In this document: piece by piece, positions 1-6,225 of the stretch
Layout of the letters: every line of letters begins with the position of its first letter
Numbering within the stretch: the first letter of the stretch is position 1
Origin: a virus
IMG/VR virus record: IMGVR_UViG_3300006733_000007
Coordinates: 1-37,127 of that record
Reading direction: 5' to 3' (one strand)
Length of the DNA stretch: 37,127 nucleotides
Program-made: the position numbers and the translations under genes
The notes under the pieces: generated by a model
The model's database searches: none
Seen by the model: the letters and a program-made list of their open reading frames with translations, nothing else
What the model was told of the DNA's origin: nothing

Positions 1-123
1 CTCATGTCCTCAAGGTCTTGGGTGAATATCTCAGAGAGCCTGCCCACTGACAGGGCTGCATCCACCTGTGACCTTTTCTTTGCCATCTTGAGGAGGGTAT
101 TCACCTGAGAAAAGATGTCATCA
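1..123. repeat. Left copy of 123-bp terminal direct repeat (circular joint)
   Basis: These 123 bases are identical to 37005-37127. A gene is open through the joint (590 down to 1, then 37004 down to 36632), so the overlap marks a circular or circularly permuted molecule of 37,004 bp rather than a short physical terminal repeat. Short exact overlaps like this are typical of assembled circular phage contigs. Confidence 0.95.
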
Positions 124-590
124 TTCTCCATCCGGTATTGGGTGTATGTGCCTTTACCATCCCTCCGCTGACCTGTCCTCTTGACCAAGGTCAAAGGTGT
201 TAGAGAACCTTTCATGCTGTCTGGGACATCATCAGGAAACACCCACCTCCACCGATATTTTGATTCTTTGGAGTTGCATTCCCCCAGACCCTCACTGACA
301 ACAAGGTTGTCTGATGGTCTGACCAGTTGGCATTTCACCCTGTAGTGGAAAAAACCCTTGCTCCAGTCCTCTGTGGCATCCTCCACAATATAGTGGTCTG
401 CCAGACCCAAGAGCTTGGTGATTTTCTCTGCTCCTGCCTTGAGTAGAGTGGGGTTGCTGGTGCCCTGTATGGTGCCATAGTCATGACCCTCCTTGAGGTG
501 TTCTCTGACCAGCACTTGGAACTTGCTGATGGCAGCCAGCTCTGCCTTGGTGGTCTCCTCATCTGGGACTGTCAGTGCAACTGTCTCCAT
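1..590 (-). CDS. Recombination-module phage protein, N-terminal part (split by contig ends)
   Basis: My own translation from ATG at 588-590 is open across the circular joint to the stop at 36632, giving 320 aa. The start follows AGGAGGT by 6 nt and abuts the stop of the upstream gene (TAGATG). Visible blocks are a conserved GECNSKESKYRWRW stretch near residues 103-116 and QVNTLLKMAKKR near 162-173. I recognise the pattern as a widespread phage protein found beside recombination and replication genes. I know of no proven activity. The C-terminus is acidic and ends DEFPFE, resembling the acidic tip of single-strand binding proteins, so a ssDNA-annealing or SSB-partner role is an inference. See the C-terminal part at 36632-37127. 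Confidence 0.85.
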   Translation of the reverse strand, partial: METVALTVPDEETTKAELAAISKFQVLVREHLKEGHDYGTIQGTSNPTLLKAGAEKITKLLGLADHYIVEDATEDWSKGFFHYRVKCQLVRPSDNLVVSEGLGECNSKESKYRWRWVFPDDVPDSMKGSLTPLTLVKRTGQRRDGKGTYTQYRMENDDIFSQVNTLLKMAKKRSQVDAALSVGRLSEIFTQDLEDM

Positions 591-1271
591 CTATGCACCT
601 CCTCTGATATTCAGGACAGGCTCCTCCCAGATTTTAACACCTGCAATGCCGGTTCTGCCAGCCCTGACCTGCTTGCCCAGTGCCACCATGTCAACCACCT
701 TGAACTCATCGGGGAGCTGGGCAAAGTCCACCACCTCAAATTTCTTGAGGGTCTTGGTTCCCAGTGTGCCTGCCTCAGCCCTGACATGGGCAGGTGCCCC
801 AGCTGGGATTTCAGTGGGGGTCAGGAGCTCCTCTGAGGTATTGCCGGTGAGTTCCTGCTCTCTGGCAGCTAGGTCAGCTTTCATTTTCGCCAAGTCCTCT
901 GCCTCTTTTGCTTTCCGGTCTTGCTCCTGCCTGTATGCCAACACCTTGCCTCTAGTGGTCTGGTCTGCCTCTGAAAGAGGCTCTGAGAGGGTCTTGAACA
1001 GATTATTGATGTTTTCAGTGTGAACCCTCAGGGGAGTCAGCTTTTCAGCCCTTAAAGCCTCCAGAGCTTTCTTGACTCCCTGCATTATGCTCAGGTCATT
1101 GGTGGCACTTTTGACATCCTCATCAGAGATGATGATTCTGGTGGCAGCGTATTTGCAAAGACCCTGAATTTGGTCATTGAGCTGCAGGAAAGAGATGTCC
1201 TGCAGGGGGTCAATCACTGCCAGCCTGATGTCCTCTGCCATGTTTATTTCAACTATTTCTGATTTTTCCAT
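591..1271 (-). CDS. Coiled-coil phage protein next to recombination gene
   Basis: 226 aa from ATG at 1271, preceded by AGAGGTG; an upstream in-frame Met at 1361 lies inside a strong hairpin and is not credible. The middle (about residues 90-140) is rich in Glu, Lys, Ala and Gln and predicts a long coiled coil. The C-terminal part (KFEVVDF.. LPDEFKVVDMVALGK, ending near GVKIWEEP) matches a layout I know from phage proteins encoded beside ssDNA-annealing or exonuclease genes. Function is not established. It is immediately followed by, and probably translationally coupled to, the 320-aa split gene. Confidence 0.8.
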   Translation of the reverse strand: MEKSEIVEINMAEDIRLAVIDPLQDISFLQLNDQIQGLCKYAATRIIISDEDVKSATNDLSIMQGVKKALEALRAEKLTPLRVHTENINNLFKTLSEPLSEADQTTRGKVLAYRQEQDRKAKEAEDLAKMKADLAAREQELTGNTSEELLTPTEIPAGAPAHVRAEAGTLGTKTLKKFEVVDFAQLPDEFKVVDMVALGKQVRAGRTGIAGVKIWEEPVLNIRGGA

Positions 1272-1345
1272 TTTCACCTCTTGAAAGTAGTATTTTGATG
1301 TGTCACAATATAGTTGTCTGTCTCCTTGGTTGATACACCGGAGTT

Positions 1346-1376
1346 GAGAGCCCCCCCCCATTTGGGGGGGGCTCTC
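1346..1376. other. Perfect GC hairpin with C9/G8 tract
   Basis: Arms GAGAGCCCCCCCC and GGGGGGGGCTCTC form a 13-bp perfect stem around a CATTT loop. It sits between the XRE gene and the coiled-coil gene. On the transcribed (minus) strand no T-run follows, so it is not a canonical intrinsic terminator. It could be an attenuator, an RNA-processing site or a transcript-stability element. Confidence 0.7.
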
Positions 1377-1419
1377 CTCTTTTGGTGCTCACCGTCTGTG
1401 CATGGCACCACCTCCTTAT

Positions 1420-1626
1420 TCAGCTCATAATGTAATTGGTGCAAACCAGCTGGAGTTCCGGGAACCTCTTGCCAATCAACCCAGCGGTCTTGGCAGACAG
1501 ACTCCTTGTGCCTTTCTTGACCATGCTGAGGTTGGCAGGAGAGATTCCCAGCTCCCTTGCCAGTTGGGAGTCACTCCAGCCTTTGGTGACCTGAATCTTT
1601 CTGAGCCCTTTTAGTATTTCCTGCAT
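1420..1626 (-). CDS. Small XRE/Cro-type HTH regulator
   Basis: 68 aa, almost entirely one helix-turn-helix. SDSQLARELGISPANLSMVKKG (about residues 18-39, shown here in two parts: SDSQLARELGI and SPANLSMVKKG) has the spacing of XRE/Cro-family HTH domains. The start is supported by GAGG 8 nt upstream and by a near-perfect sigma70 promoter 35 nt upstream. It is first in its transcript and has no dimerisation or peptidase domain, so a Cro-like or antirepressor-like switch protein is more plausible than a CI-type repressor. A likely target is the 15-mer shared by its own promoter and the early promoter near 5725. Confidence 0.8.
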   Translation of the reverse strand: MQEILKGLRKIQVTKGWSDSQLARELGISPANLSMVKKGTRSLSAKTAGLIGKRFPELQLVCTNYIMS

Positions 1627-1660
1627 CTCTCCAGCCTCACTTATTCAACCCTGTGAAAAT

Positions 1661-1689
1661 ATATTACAGCATCCATTCACATTTGTCAA
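1661..1689 (-). promoter_or_regulatory. Sigma70-type promoter P2 (TTGACA-17-TAATAT)
   Basis: Read on the minus strand: TTGACA (1684-1689), a 17-bp spacer, then TAATAT (1661-1666), just upstream of the HTH gene and just downstream of a terminator. The 15-mer covering the -35 box and start of the spacer recurs exactly at 5726-5740 in the other early promoter. Confidence 0.85.
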
Positions 1690-1763
1690 TAGCCATTGAG
1701 AGCTCCTCAGGTGATATTCTGGCAGGGGCTTTCACGGTGGCAATGTGGCAGGATTCAAGGCAC

Positions 1764-1808
1764 AAAAAAAGAGGGGAGGGGTTCTCATCTATTTGAGAAC
1801 CCCTCCCC
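1764..1808 (-). terminator. Rho-independent terminator of the early operon
   Basis: The minus-strand RNA forms a perfect 15-bp stem (arms 1773-1787 and 1794-1808, six-base loop) followed by CTC and seven U. It lies 40 bp beyond the stop of the DUF932-like gene, ending the early transcript before promoter P2. Confidence 0.93.
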
Positions 1809-1810
1809 AT

Positions 1811-1834
1811 AATTGTTGAGAAAATTCAACAATT
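1811..1834. other. Short AT-rich hairpin before the terminator
   Basis: AATTGTTGA and TCAACAATT form a perfect 9-bp stem with a six-base loop. It lies between the stop at 1848 and the main terminator, so the transcript 3' end carries two stem-loops in tandem. Confidence 0.6.
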
Positions 1835-1847
1835 AAACCCCAGCTGG

Positions 1848-2879
1848 TCAATACTTGCTTGCCCTGAGCAGCCAATCCAGTGACCTCTCCTTGAGCTTGG
1901 CACTGGAGCCAAAGAGGATGGCATCCTCCCTCTCTGTGCTCTCATGGAGTTTTCTCTCATGGTCAGCAAATTCAGTGGCACCCATATAAGCCTGATACAT
2001 GGTGCCCTGAATCTTGGGGTTCTGGTTTCCCCTGCCCACATAGACAAGCTCCTTGACCCTCTCCATTTGCCTCTGGATGGGGTCATAGACATCCTCCATC
2101 TTGATGCCTGCTTTCTGACCAAAGGTTGCCAGCAGAAAGTCATCCATGTTCTTGGGAGGGAGCTGGCAGGTTGCCAGCCATTCCAGCATCTCCTTGTGCT
2201 TGTCATAGTAGAGCCTGACCAGAGCCAGCACCTGCCTTGCCTGCTCCACCTTGTCACTACCATTGGCATTCTTGGTGTGCCTGCTGTAGAAAGTCTCCCC
2301 CAGCTTGTTGTTCAGGCTGGCTCTGAGGGTGTTCCAGCAGACCCACCGGATGGGGGTAAAAAACATCTGTCTGGCTGTCTGCCCATCATGGGAATTGACC
2401 AGCATCAGATACTGGTCAATCCTCTCATCCTCCATCCCCAGAGGGTAGAGGGAGTCATTGAGCTTTGCCTGCAGGCAAATTCTTTTGCCCCCCTTGAGGC
2501 TCCCTGCTGCATGGTATTTTGCCTCACCGGTTCCCACCACAGCATCAAAGAACTCAAAGCATTCCCTGTTCTGGATGGGGGTGTAAAAACTTCCCACCAC
2601 CTCATAGACCTTGCCATCAGTCTTTCTGACCACTGCCCACTTGTCAGGAATAACCTGACCCTTGAAATTGGCAAGGCAGATGGGCTCCAGAGCCACCTCC
2701 CAGTCCAGACCGGCAATGGTCATTGCCTCCTCAGCAGTCATCACATGGTCAACCTCTGTCTCCAACCGGTGCCATGATTGCCCTCCAAAGAGAGCTAATG
2801 TCTCCACTTGGCTGGCAGCAGGGGTTTTATACTCTGCTGCATCCCTTGCCATTGCTGCATTCAAATCTCCCATGGTCAT
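1848..2879 (-). CDS. DUF932 / TIGR03299-type phage-plasmid protein
   Basis: 343 aa. The order of motifs is characteristic of the DUF932 phage/plasmid-like family (TIGR03299): WAVVRKTDGKVYEVVGSFYTPIQNRE near residues 81-106 (read as WAVVRKTDGKVYEV and VGSFYTPIQNRE), then FFTPIRWVCWNTLRASL near 176-192. The biochemical role of this family is unknown; it is common in early regions of phages and in plasmids. ATG at 2879 follows AAGGAGG. It is the last and largest gene of the early transcript, directly before the terminator. Confidence 0.85.
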   Translation of the reverse strand: MTMGDLNAAMARDAAEYKTPAASQVETLALFGGQSWHRLETEVDHVMTAEEAMTIAGLDWEVALEPICLANFKGQVIPDKWAVVRKTDGKVYEVVGSFYTPIQNRECFEFFDAVVGTGEAKYHAAGSLKGGKRICLQAKLNDSLYPLGMEDERIDQYLMLVNSHDGQTARQMFFTPIRWVCWNTLRASLNNKLGETFYSRHTKNANGSDKVEQARQVLALVRLYYDKHKEMLEWLATCQLPPKNMDDFLLATFGQKAGIKMEDVYDPIQRQMERVKELVYVGRGNQNPKIQGTMYQAYMGATEFADHERKLHESTEREDAILFGSSAKLKERSLDWLLRASKY

Positions 2880-2915
2880 GATTCGTTTCCTCCTTTTTAT
2901 TTTCAGTTGAAAAAC

Positions 2916-3215
2916 TTACAGGAACAGGGGTGTGGTGATGTCAGTGTTGGCAGTGATGATGACCATGCACTTATTGAAAGATGCCCCCATCAAGGGGCTC
3001 AAGGTCTTTCTGTTTGGCATGGTCTCAAAGGTTGCCACCTCCAGCTTGTCATGGATATGGGCTTTCAGCCCATAGTATTGTGCCTCACTGAGGACAATCA
3101 CAGGCTGCAGGTTCCCTTTCTCCTTGAGCTCTGCCAGCTCTTGGTAGAGGTGGTCACAGAGCTCCTTGGCTTGGATGACGGTGCTCCCTCTGCTATCCAC
3201 AAATTTCTGTGGCAT
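2916..3215 (-). CDS. Hypothetical early protein (99 aa)
   Basis: Start at 3215 with AGGAGGT upstream; the preceding small gene stops at 3228. N-terminal half (about residues 10-45) is helical and Glu/Leu-rich; the C-terminus ends in a beta-like stretch (MVIITANTDITTPLFL). No family recognised. Confidence 0.75.
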   Translation of the reverse strand: MPQKFVDSRGSTVIQAKELCDHLYQELAELKEKGNLQPVIVLSEAQYYGLKAHIHDKLEVATFETMPNRKTLSPLMGASFNKCMVIITANTDITTPLFL

Positions 3216-3227
3216 GTGAACCTCCTT

Positions 3228-3386
3228 TCAATAGTTGATGTCTGGCTTGAGGTCATCCAGCACCAGTTCTTTGCCCTCAGCCCAGTGCATGAATCCCTCC
3301 TGTGTGAGGAGCTGGGCTGCTGCCTTGGAGCCACCCTCTCTCACAACCTCCTTGGCAACAAAGAGCCTCCTCTCTTTTGGGTTCAT
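3228..3386 (-). CDS. Small early protein (52 aa)
   Basis: Translated by eye: starts MNPKERRLFVAKEVV, ends DDLKPDINY. The start carries the AGGAGGCAGACTATG leader shared with several other early genes, and the stop precedes the next gene by 12 nt. Basic N-terminus, acidic C-terminus; helical. Function unknown. The shared leader makes it a confident small gene. Confidence 0.75.
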   Translation of the reverse strand: MNPKERRLFVAKEVVREGGSKAAAQLLTQEGFMHWAEGKELVLDDLKPDINY

Positions 3387-3427
3387 AGTCTGCCTCCTTT
3401 CTTTTATTTAAGCTGAAAAGCTCACTG

Positions 3428-3453
3428 CATGGGGAGACCTGAATCTCCCCATG
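3428..3453. other. Early intergenic hairpin element (copy A)
   Basis: CATGGGGAGA and TCTCCCCATG make a perfect 10-bp stem with a CCTGAA loop. Flanks GCTCACTGCA and TGAGGGTGA are shared with the hairpin at 4205-4233 and nearly with 5063-5088. On the minus strand it is the 5' leader of the 52-aa gene. Confidence 0.8.
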
Positions 3454-3465
3454 AGGGTGAGGCTT

Positions 3466-3693
3466 TCAACCGGTGATGGCATTCCTGCAACTCTGGACAT
3501 GTCTCTCCAGCTGCTTGGGGCTCCTGATTCTCCTTGGGTTGAGGGAGATGTCAAAGCGATAGTGACCACCCCTGTCTCCCTCCTTGATGTGCAGAGCTGA
3601 CTCCTGTGTGGTGGAGAGCTTGATGGTCAGGTGGTCAGTCCCTGCCAATTCCAGCAGCTCTGCCCTGATTGGGGCAAGGTCAATGCCTCTCAT
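3466..3693 (-). CDS. Hypothetical early protein (75 aa)
   Basis: ATG overlaps the stop of the 157-aa gene (ATGA), so translation is probably coupled. Contains an acidic-to-basic gradient and a C-terminal PKQLERHVQSC helix. No family recognised. Confidence 0.75.
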   Translation of the reverse strand: MRGIDLAPIRAELLELAGTDHLTIKLSTTQESALHIKEGDRGGHYRFDISLNPRRIRSPKQLERHVQSCRNAITG

Positions 3694-4163
3694 TTGGGCA
3701 CCTTGGCTGGGAACACCCCACCCAGCAGATAGTTGTCCCTGATGGTCTGGAGCTTGTCCCCATCAAACTCAAACAATAGGTAGGGCAAGTCTGTGGTCTT
3801 ATAACCCACAAACAGAGCTCTCTTTTCTGCTGCAGTTCTCTGGGTCTCTGTGAGCTCCAACCATTTCTTGAATGATTTGCTCATTGTCTGCCTCCTTGTA
3901 TATTTCCTTTTGGTCTTGGGTCTGCCCAGTGTGTGCAGTTGCTCATCAGTCACTGGGATGAGCATGTCTCCCCTGAAATAGTAGGGGATTCTTGCTTTCC
4001 CTCTCTCCCCAAGCTCATAAAAGCAGTGCTGTCTGGTGTTCACCCAGCAGACAGAGACCACAGTTCTGGTTCTGTTCCACCGGAGCCATTTCAGCACCTT
4101 GTTGGGGATGAGTTTTCTGTTGAGCCTCACCTTGTCTCCCACTTTGAACTTGGGGGCTCCCAT
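3690..4163 (-). CDS. Hypothetical early protein with internal in-frame start
   Basis: 157 aa from ATG 4163 with AAGGAGATG. The first ~90 residues are very basic and SH3-like in spacing (KFKVGDKVRLNRKL, then TVVSVCWV), as in small beta-barrel nucleic-acid-binding proteins. At residue 94 there is a second Met (3884) preceded by AGGAGGCAGACA, the leader used by other early genes, which here encodes RRQT in frame. A separate 64-aa product (MSKSFKKWLELTETQ..) is therefore likely. This looks like two genes fused by loss of a stop codon, or a deliberately nested pair. Confidence 0.75.
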   Translation of the reverse strand: MGAPKFKVGDKVRLNRKLIPNKVLKWLRWNRTRTVVSVCWVNTRQHCFYELGERGKARIPYYFRGDMLIPVTDEQLHTLGRPKTKRKYTRRQTMSKSFKKWLELTETQRTAAEKRALFVGYKTTDLPYLLFEFDGDKLQTIRDNYLLGGVFPAKVPK

Positions 4164-4204
4164 GGTTGCATCTCCTTTCTAAATTAGAGCTTATTGGCTC
4201 ACTG

Positions 4205-4233
4205 CAGGGACTTACTGAACCGGTAAGTCCCTG
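4205..4233. other. Early intergenic hairpin element (copy B)
   Basis: CAGGGACTTAC and GTAAGTCCCTG form a perfect 11-bp stem. Same flanks as copy A (GCTCACTGCA and TGAGGGTGA). Its core (4211-4226) reads CTTACTGAACCGGTAA, one of three copies of a CTTACTGAANNGGTAA motif in the genome. Confidence 0.8.
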
Positions 4234-4241
4234 AGGGTGAA

Positions 4242-4517
4242 TCAATGAGCATGATTCGCCTGATGTCTCCAGACATCTTTCATATTCTCTGCAATCTGGG
4301 CATCCTCATCCTTGGGCACTATCTCCTTGACCTCATTGCAGCATCCATGTGTGGCTCTGCTACAGCAATAGACACCAACACCCTTTGTCAGCCTCTTATC
4401 CAGAGGAGTCTGCTTTGCCTCCTCATAATAGCCATACATTTTGCCCTCTATGGTCAAGGTGTAAACCTCTGCACCACAATATGGGCATGTTGCTTTCTGC
4501 CAGCTGGAGCTCTCCAT
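4242..4517 (-). CDS. Zinc-ribbon early protein (91 aa)
   Basis: Start chosen at ATG 4517 because AGGAGGTG lies 9 nt upstream and the ATG overlaps the upstream stop (TGATG). Carries CPYC near residue 11 and a VYCCSRATHGCC cluster near residues 49-60, giving two or more Cys pairs that could bind zinc. Function unknown. Confidence 0.75.
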   Translation of the reverse strand: MESSSWQKATCPYCGAEVYTLTIEGKMYGYYEEAKQTPLDKRLTKGVGVYCCSRATHGCCNEVKEIVPKDEDAQIAENMKDVWRHQANHAH

Positions 4518-4612
4518 CAGTTGAGCACCTCCTTTGGTATTTGTAACCATGTCACCCAATGATAGGGGACTGTGTTCCGGAGCATGTCCTGCCATGCCAG
4601 AAAGAGAATCAT
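4517..4612 (-). CDS. Very small early protein (31 aa)
   Basis: MILFLAWQDMLRNTVP.. to KEVLN; the stop overlaps the next ATG as TGATG, and its own start has GGGAG 7 nt upstream. Hydrophobic N-terminus. It fills the gap between two real genes and contains the next gene's Shine-Dalgarno site, so it may be a coupling leader peptide. Confidence 0.5.
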   Translation of the reverse strand: MILFLAWQDMLRNTVPYHWVTWLQIPKEVLN

Positions 4613-4632
4613 CAGGTCTCCCTCTTTCCTTT

Positions 4633-5025
4633 TCAATTCACCGGCACCTCCTCCTCCATGGGAAAGCCATACTCTCCCATCCAGTATCTCTGGGGGATAG
4701 TCCTGAGTGCCAGCCACTCAGGGATGTAGCCATTCAGGAAAGTGCAGGGCTTGTCCCCATCCATCAGGAAAGCATCTTTCCACTGAATCTGGCTCTTGGG
4801 AATCCATGGTCTCTGCCGGTTGTGAAAGCCATCCCTCCAATAAGCTATCTGGATGGCTTTCTCTGTGGTCTTGACCACCTCAGCACAGACCACCTGCTCA
4901 CCTGTTCCTGCCACAAACAGGTTCACACATTCCCCTCCTGTGATGTTCTGGGCAGCCAGCTCCACATCCATGGGCTGATATCTGTCTCCCAGAGCCTCCT
5001 TGAGAATCCTGTCCATCTTGTTCAT
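4633..5025 (-). CDS. Hypothetical early protein (130 aa)
   Basis: ATG at 5025 uses the shared AGGAGGCAGACAA leader; an upstream Met at 5070 lies in the intergenic element and is rejected. Mixed alpha/beta sequence with several Trp residues near the C-terminus (WRDGF, WIP, WKD, WLAL, YWMGEYGF). No family recognised. Confidence 0.75.
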   Translation of the reverse strand: MNKMDRILKEALGDRYQPMDVELAAQNITGGECVNLFVAGTGEQVVCAEVVKTTEKAIQIAYWRDGFHNRQRPWIPKSQIQWKDAFLMDGDKPCTFLNGYIPEWLALRTIPQRYWMGEYGFPMEEEVPVN

Positions 5026-5062
5026 TTGTCTGCCTCCTTTTATTGAGCTGAAAAGCTCTCTG

Positions 5063-5088
5063 CAGGGCACCTCCTGAGAGATACCCTG
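5063..5088. other. Early intergenic hairpin element (copy C, weak stem)
   Basis: CAGGG and CCCTG give a 5-bp stem around a longer loop. Flanks GCTCTCTGCA and TGAGGGAGA match the flanks of copies A and B, so it belongs to the same family though the stem is degraded. Confidence 0.5.
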
Positions 5089-5100
5089 AGGGAGAGATTA

Positions 5101-5343
5101 TCAGACATTCAGCCAGTTGGGGAGATTCTCAAATTCATGCAGCCACCAGTTGAACATGGTCTCCTCCTTGGCTCTGTCATAAGCCTGACAGAGCAGGTCA
5201 TTCAGTTGATTATATTGGTGCCTGTTGAGAGTAATGTCTCCCCTCTCTATTTGCAAATAGAGATTGTTCAATTTGATGTATGCTCTATCTGCCTGAATCT
5301 GCTCCAGTTTCTCTGCTGTGTACTCCGCTATGGTGTAGCCCAT
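5101..5343 (-). CDS. First clear early gene product (80 aa, helical)
   Basis: Start at 5343 with AAGGAGGCAGACAATG. Sequence is strongly helical (EYTAEKLEQIQADRAYI, then QYNQLNDLLCQAYDRAKEE) and ends in a Trp-rich tail (FNWWLHEFENLPNWL). First sizeable gene downstream of promoter P1, so expected to be expressed first. No family recognised. Confidence 0.75.
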   Translation of the reverse strand: MGYTIAEYTAEKLEQIQADRAYIKLNNLYLQIERGDITLNRHQYNQLNDLLCQAYDRAKEETMFNWWLHEFENLPNWLNV

Positions 5344-5386
5344 TGTCTGCCTCCTTATTTTATTTCAGCCTTTCAACTGAATAGGT

Positions 5387-5414
5387 CAGCTGGTGAACCG
5401 GAGCTCACCAGCTG
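5387..5414. other. Leader hairpin before the 80-aa early gene
   Basis: CAGCTGGTGA and TCACCAGCTG form a perfect 10-bp stem with an 8-base loop, followed on the minus strand by the shared AAGGAGGCAGACAATG start region. Confidence 0.75.
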
Positions 5415-5497
5415 GGGCTATTCTTTTGAATCTCTCCAGCACTGTGACCTTTCATCAGTGATTCCAGTGCCTTTGAGGGGATTGCTTTCTCTTGCAT
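5405..5497 (-). CDS. Possible 30-aa leader ORF
   Basis: Reads MQEKAIPSKALESL.. to KNSPSW from ATG 5497, with GGGAGGT about 10 nt upstream. The stop falls inside the leader hairpin. Composition is plausible for a helical peptide, but length and lack of any family keep this tentative. Confidence 0.35.
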   Translation of the reverse strand: MQEKAIPSKALESLMKGHSAGEIQKNSPSW

Positions 5498-5530
5498 CCC
5501 TTGCTCAACCTCCCACTTAATTCCCCAGAG

Positions 5531-5580
5531 TGCCTACCCTCTTGTCTATGTCTGAGCTTTGGGCTTATTCTGCCTACCCT
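5531..5580. repeat. Pair of TGCCTACCCT direct repeats, 40 bp apart
   Basis: Exact 10-mers at 5531-5540 and 5571-5580 in non-coding leader DNA, spaced by about four helical turns. They could be regulator sites or remnants of iterons. Confidence 0.45.
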
Positions 5581-5709
5581 GCACTGCTCCTGATTAAGCT
5601 GGTGTTGCCTGTTGACTCTAACGGAGGGGGAGGATTTTTTGTGGGCTATCTAGTGCCCTATGGGGGGAGAGAGTTATTTCATTTAGGCTCCTTTATCATG
5701 TTTTCTTTT

Positions 5710-5739
5710 ATAGTATCATAAACTTTTCACATTTGTCAA
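5710..5739 (-). promoter_or_regulatory. Early promoter P1 (TTGACA-18-TACTAT)
   Basis: On the minus strand TTGACA (5734-5739), an 18-bp spacer, TACTAT (5710-5715). The surrounding 15-mer is identical to the one at promoter P2 (1676-1690). It lies between the late terminator and the early genes. Confidence 0.8.
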
Positions 5740-5828
5740 TACCCTAACAGCACTTTTTTGCCTAAAATAGGACTTTTTTCTCATATTTCTCAAAAATAAT
5801 TCAGCTGATAAGCACATTTCTGGGCAAC

Positions 5829-5866
5829 AAAAAAGGCCCTCCACTGGGATAATTCCCAATAGAGGG
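5829..5866 (-). terminator. Rho-independent terminator of the late transcript
   Basis: Minus-strand RNA forms a 13-bp stem (5837-5849 with 5854-5866) that includes two G-U pairs, which pair only on the minus strand. Six U follow at 5829-5834 after GGCC. It stands about 95 bp beyond the holin-like gene. Confidence 0.88.
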
Positions 5867-5959
5867 TCTCTCATAGCAAATGGGGTTCTGCAGGTCTTAC
5901 CATACAGCCCCCAAGTGTGGACATCGTTTGTTGGTCATCCTGTGGGCTCTGGTGGGGGT

Positions 5960-6208
5960 TCAGGAGGTGCCAGTGGAGGTGAGCTCCTTGCTGGATGGTT
6001 CTTTTCTGAACCAGAACTGCCAGCTGAGGAGCAGGGCTGCCAGAAAGAACTCTGTCACCAGCCCCAGCCCCAGACCTGCCACCAGTGCCATGGCTGGGTC
6101 AAGTTTGTCAGGGCTCTGCATCACCTGCCAGATGAGCCAGAAAAACCCTGCCAGCCACAGACAGAACACTGTCAGCAGGACATAGAACAGTCTCTCCTTT
6201 ATCTCCAT
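5960..6208 (-). CDS. Holin-like membrane protein (82 aa)
   Basis: Two predicted membrane segments: about residues 7-29 (FYVLLTVFCLWLAGFFWLIW) and 39-66 (ALVAGLGLGLVTEFFLAALL). A short loop joins them and the tail is charged (FRKEPSSKEL). Size, two TM helices and position as the last late gene before the terminator fit a class II holin. No sequence family is recognised, so holin is an inference. ATG 6208 follows AAGGAGG. Confidence 0.6.
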   Translation of the reverse strand: MEIKERLFYVLLTVFCLWLAGFFWLIWQVMQSPDKLDPAMALVAGLGLGLVTEFFLAALLLSWQFWFRKEPSSKELTSTGTS

Positions 6209-6225
6209 GATTCCTTTCCTCCTTT

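Larger units (their letters stand above)
5344..5959. other. 616-bp control region between late and early genes
   Basis: No gene of normal size. On the minus strand it contains, in order, the late terminator (5829-5866), promoter P1 (5710-5739), two minimal ORFs at 5674-5699 beside an AAGGAG, a pair of 10-bp direct repeats 40 bp apart (5531, 5571), a possible 30-aa ORF (5405-5497) and a hairpin (5387-5414). The mRNA leader before the 80-aa gene would be about 360 nt. Confidence 0.7.

Noticed and set aside
483-1023. Plus-strand open frames, here and throughout the genome
   Set aside because: They overlap well-supported minus-strand genes, lack ribosome sites and recognisable domains, and follow from the CpG-poor codon use of the opposite strand.
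1271-1361. N-terminal extension of the coiled-coil gene to 1361
   Set aside because: It would start inside the 13-bp GC hairpin and has no ribosome site, whereas ATG 1271 has AGAGGTG.
1346-1376. GC hairpin as a rho-independent terminator
   Set aside because: The transcribed strand has no T-run after the stem; the plus side is only weakly T-rich and no plus-strand genes exist.
1420-1626. Evidence of lysogeny from the HTH gene
   Set aside because: The protein is a single small HTH without oligomerisation or cleavage domains, and no integrase, excisionase or partition gene is present.
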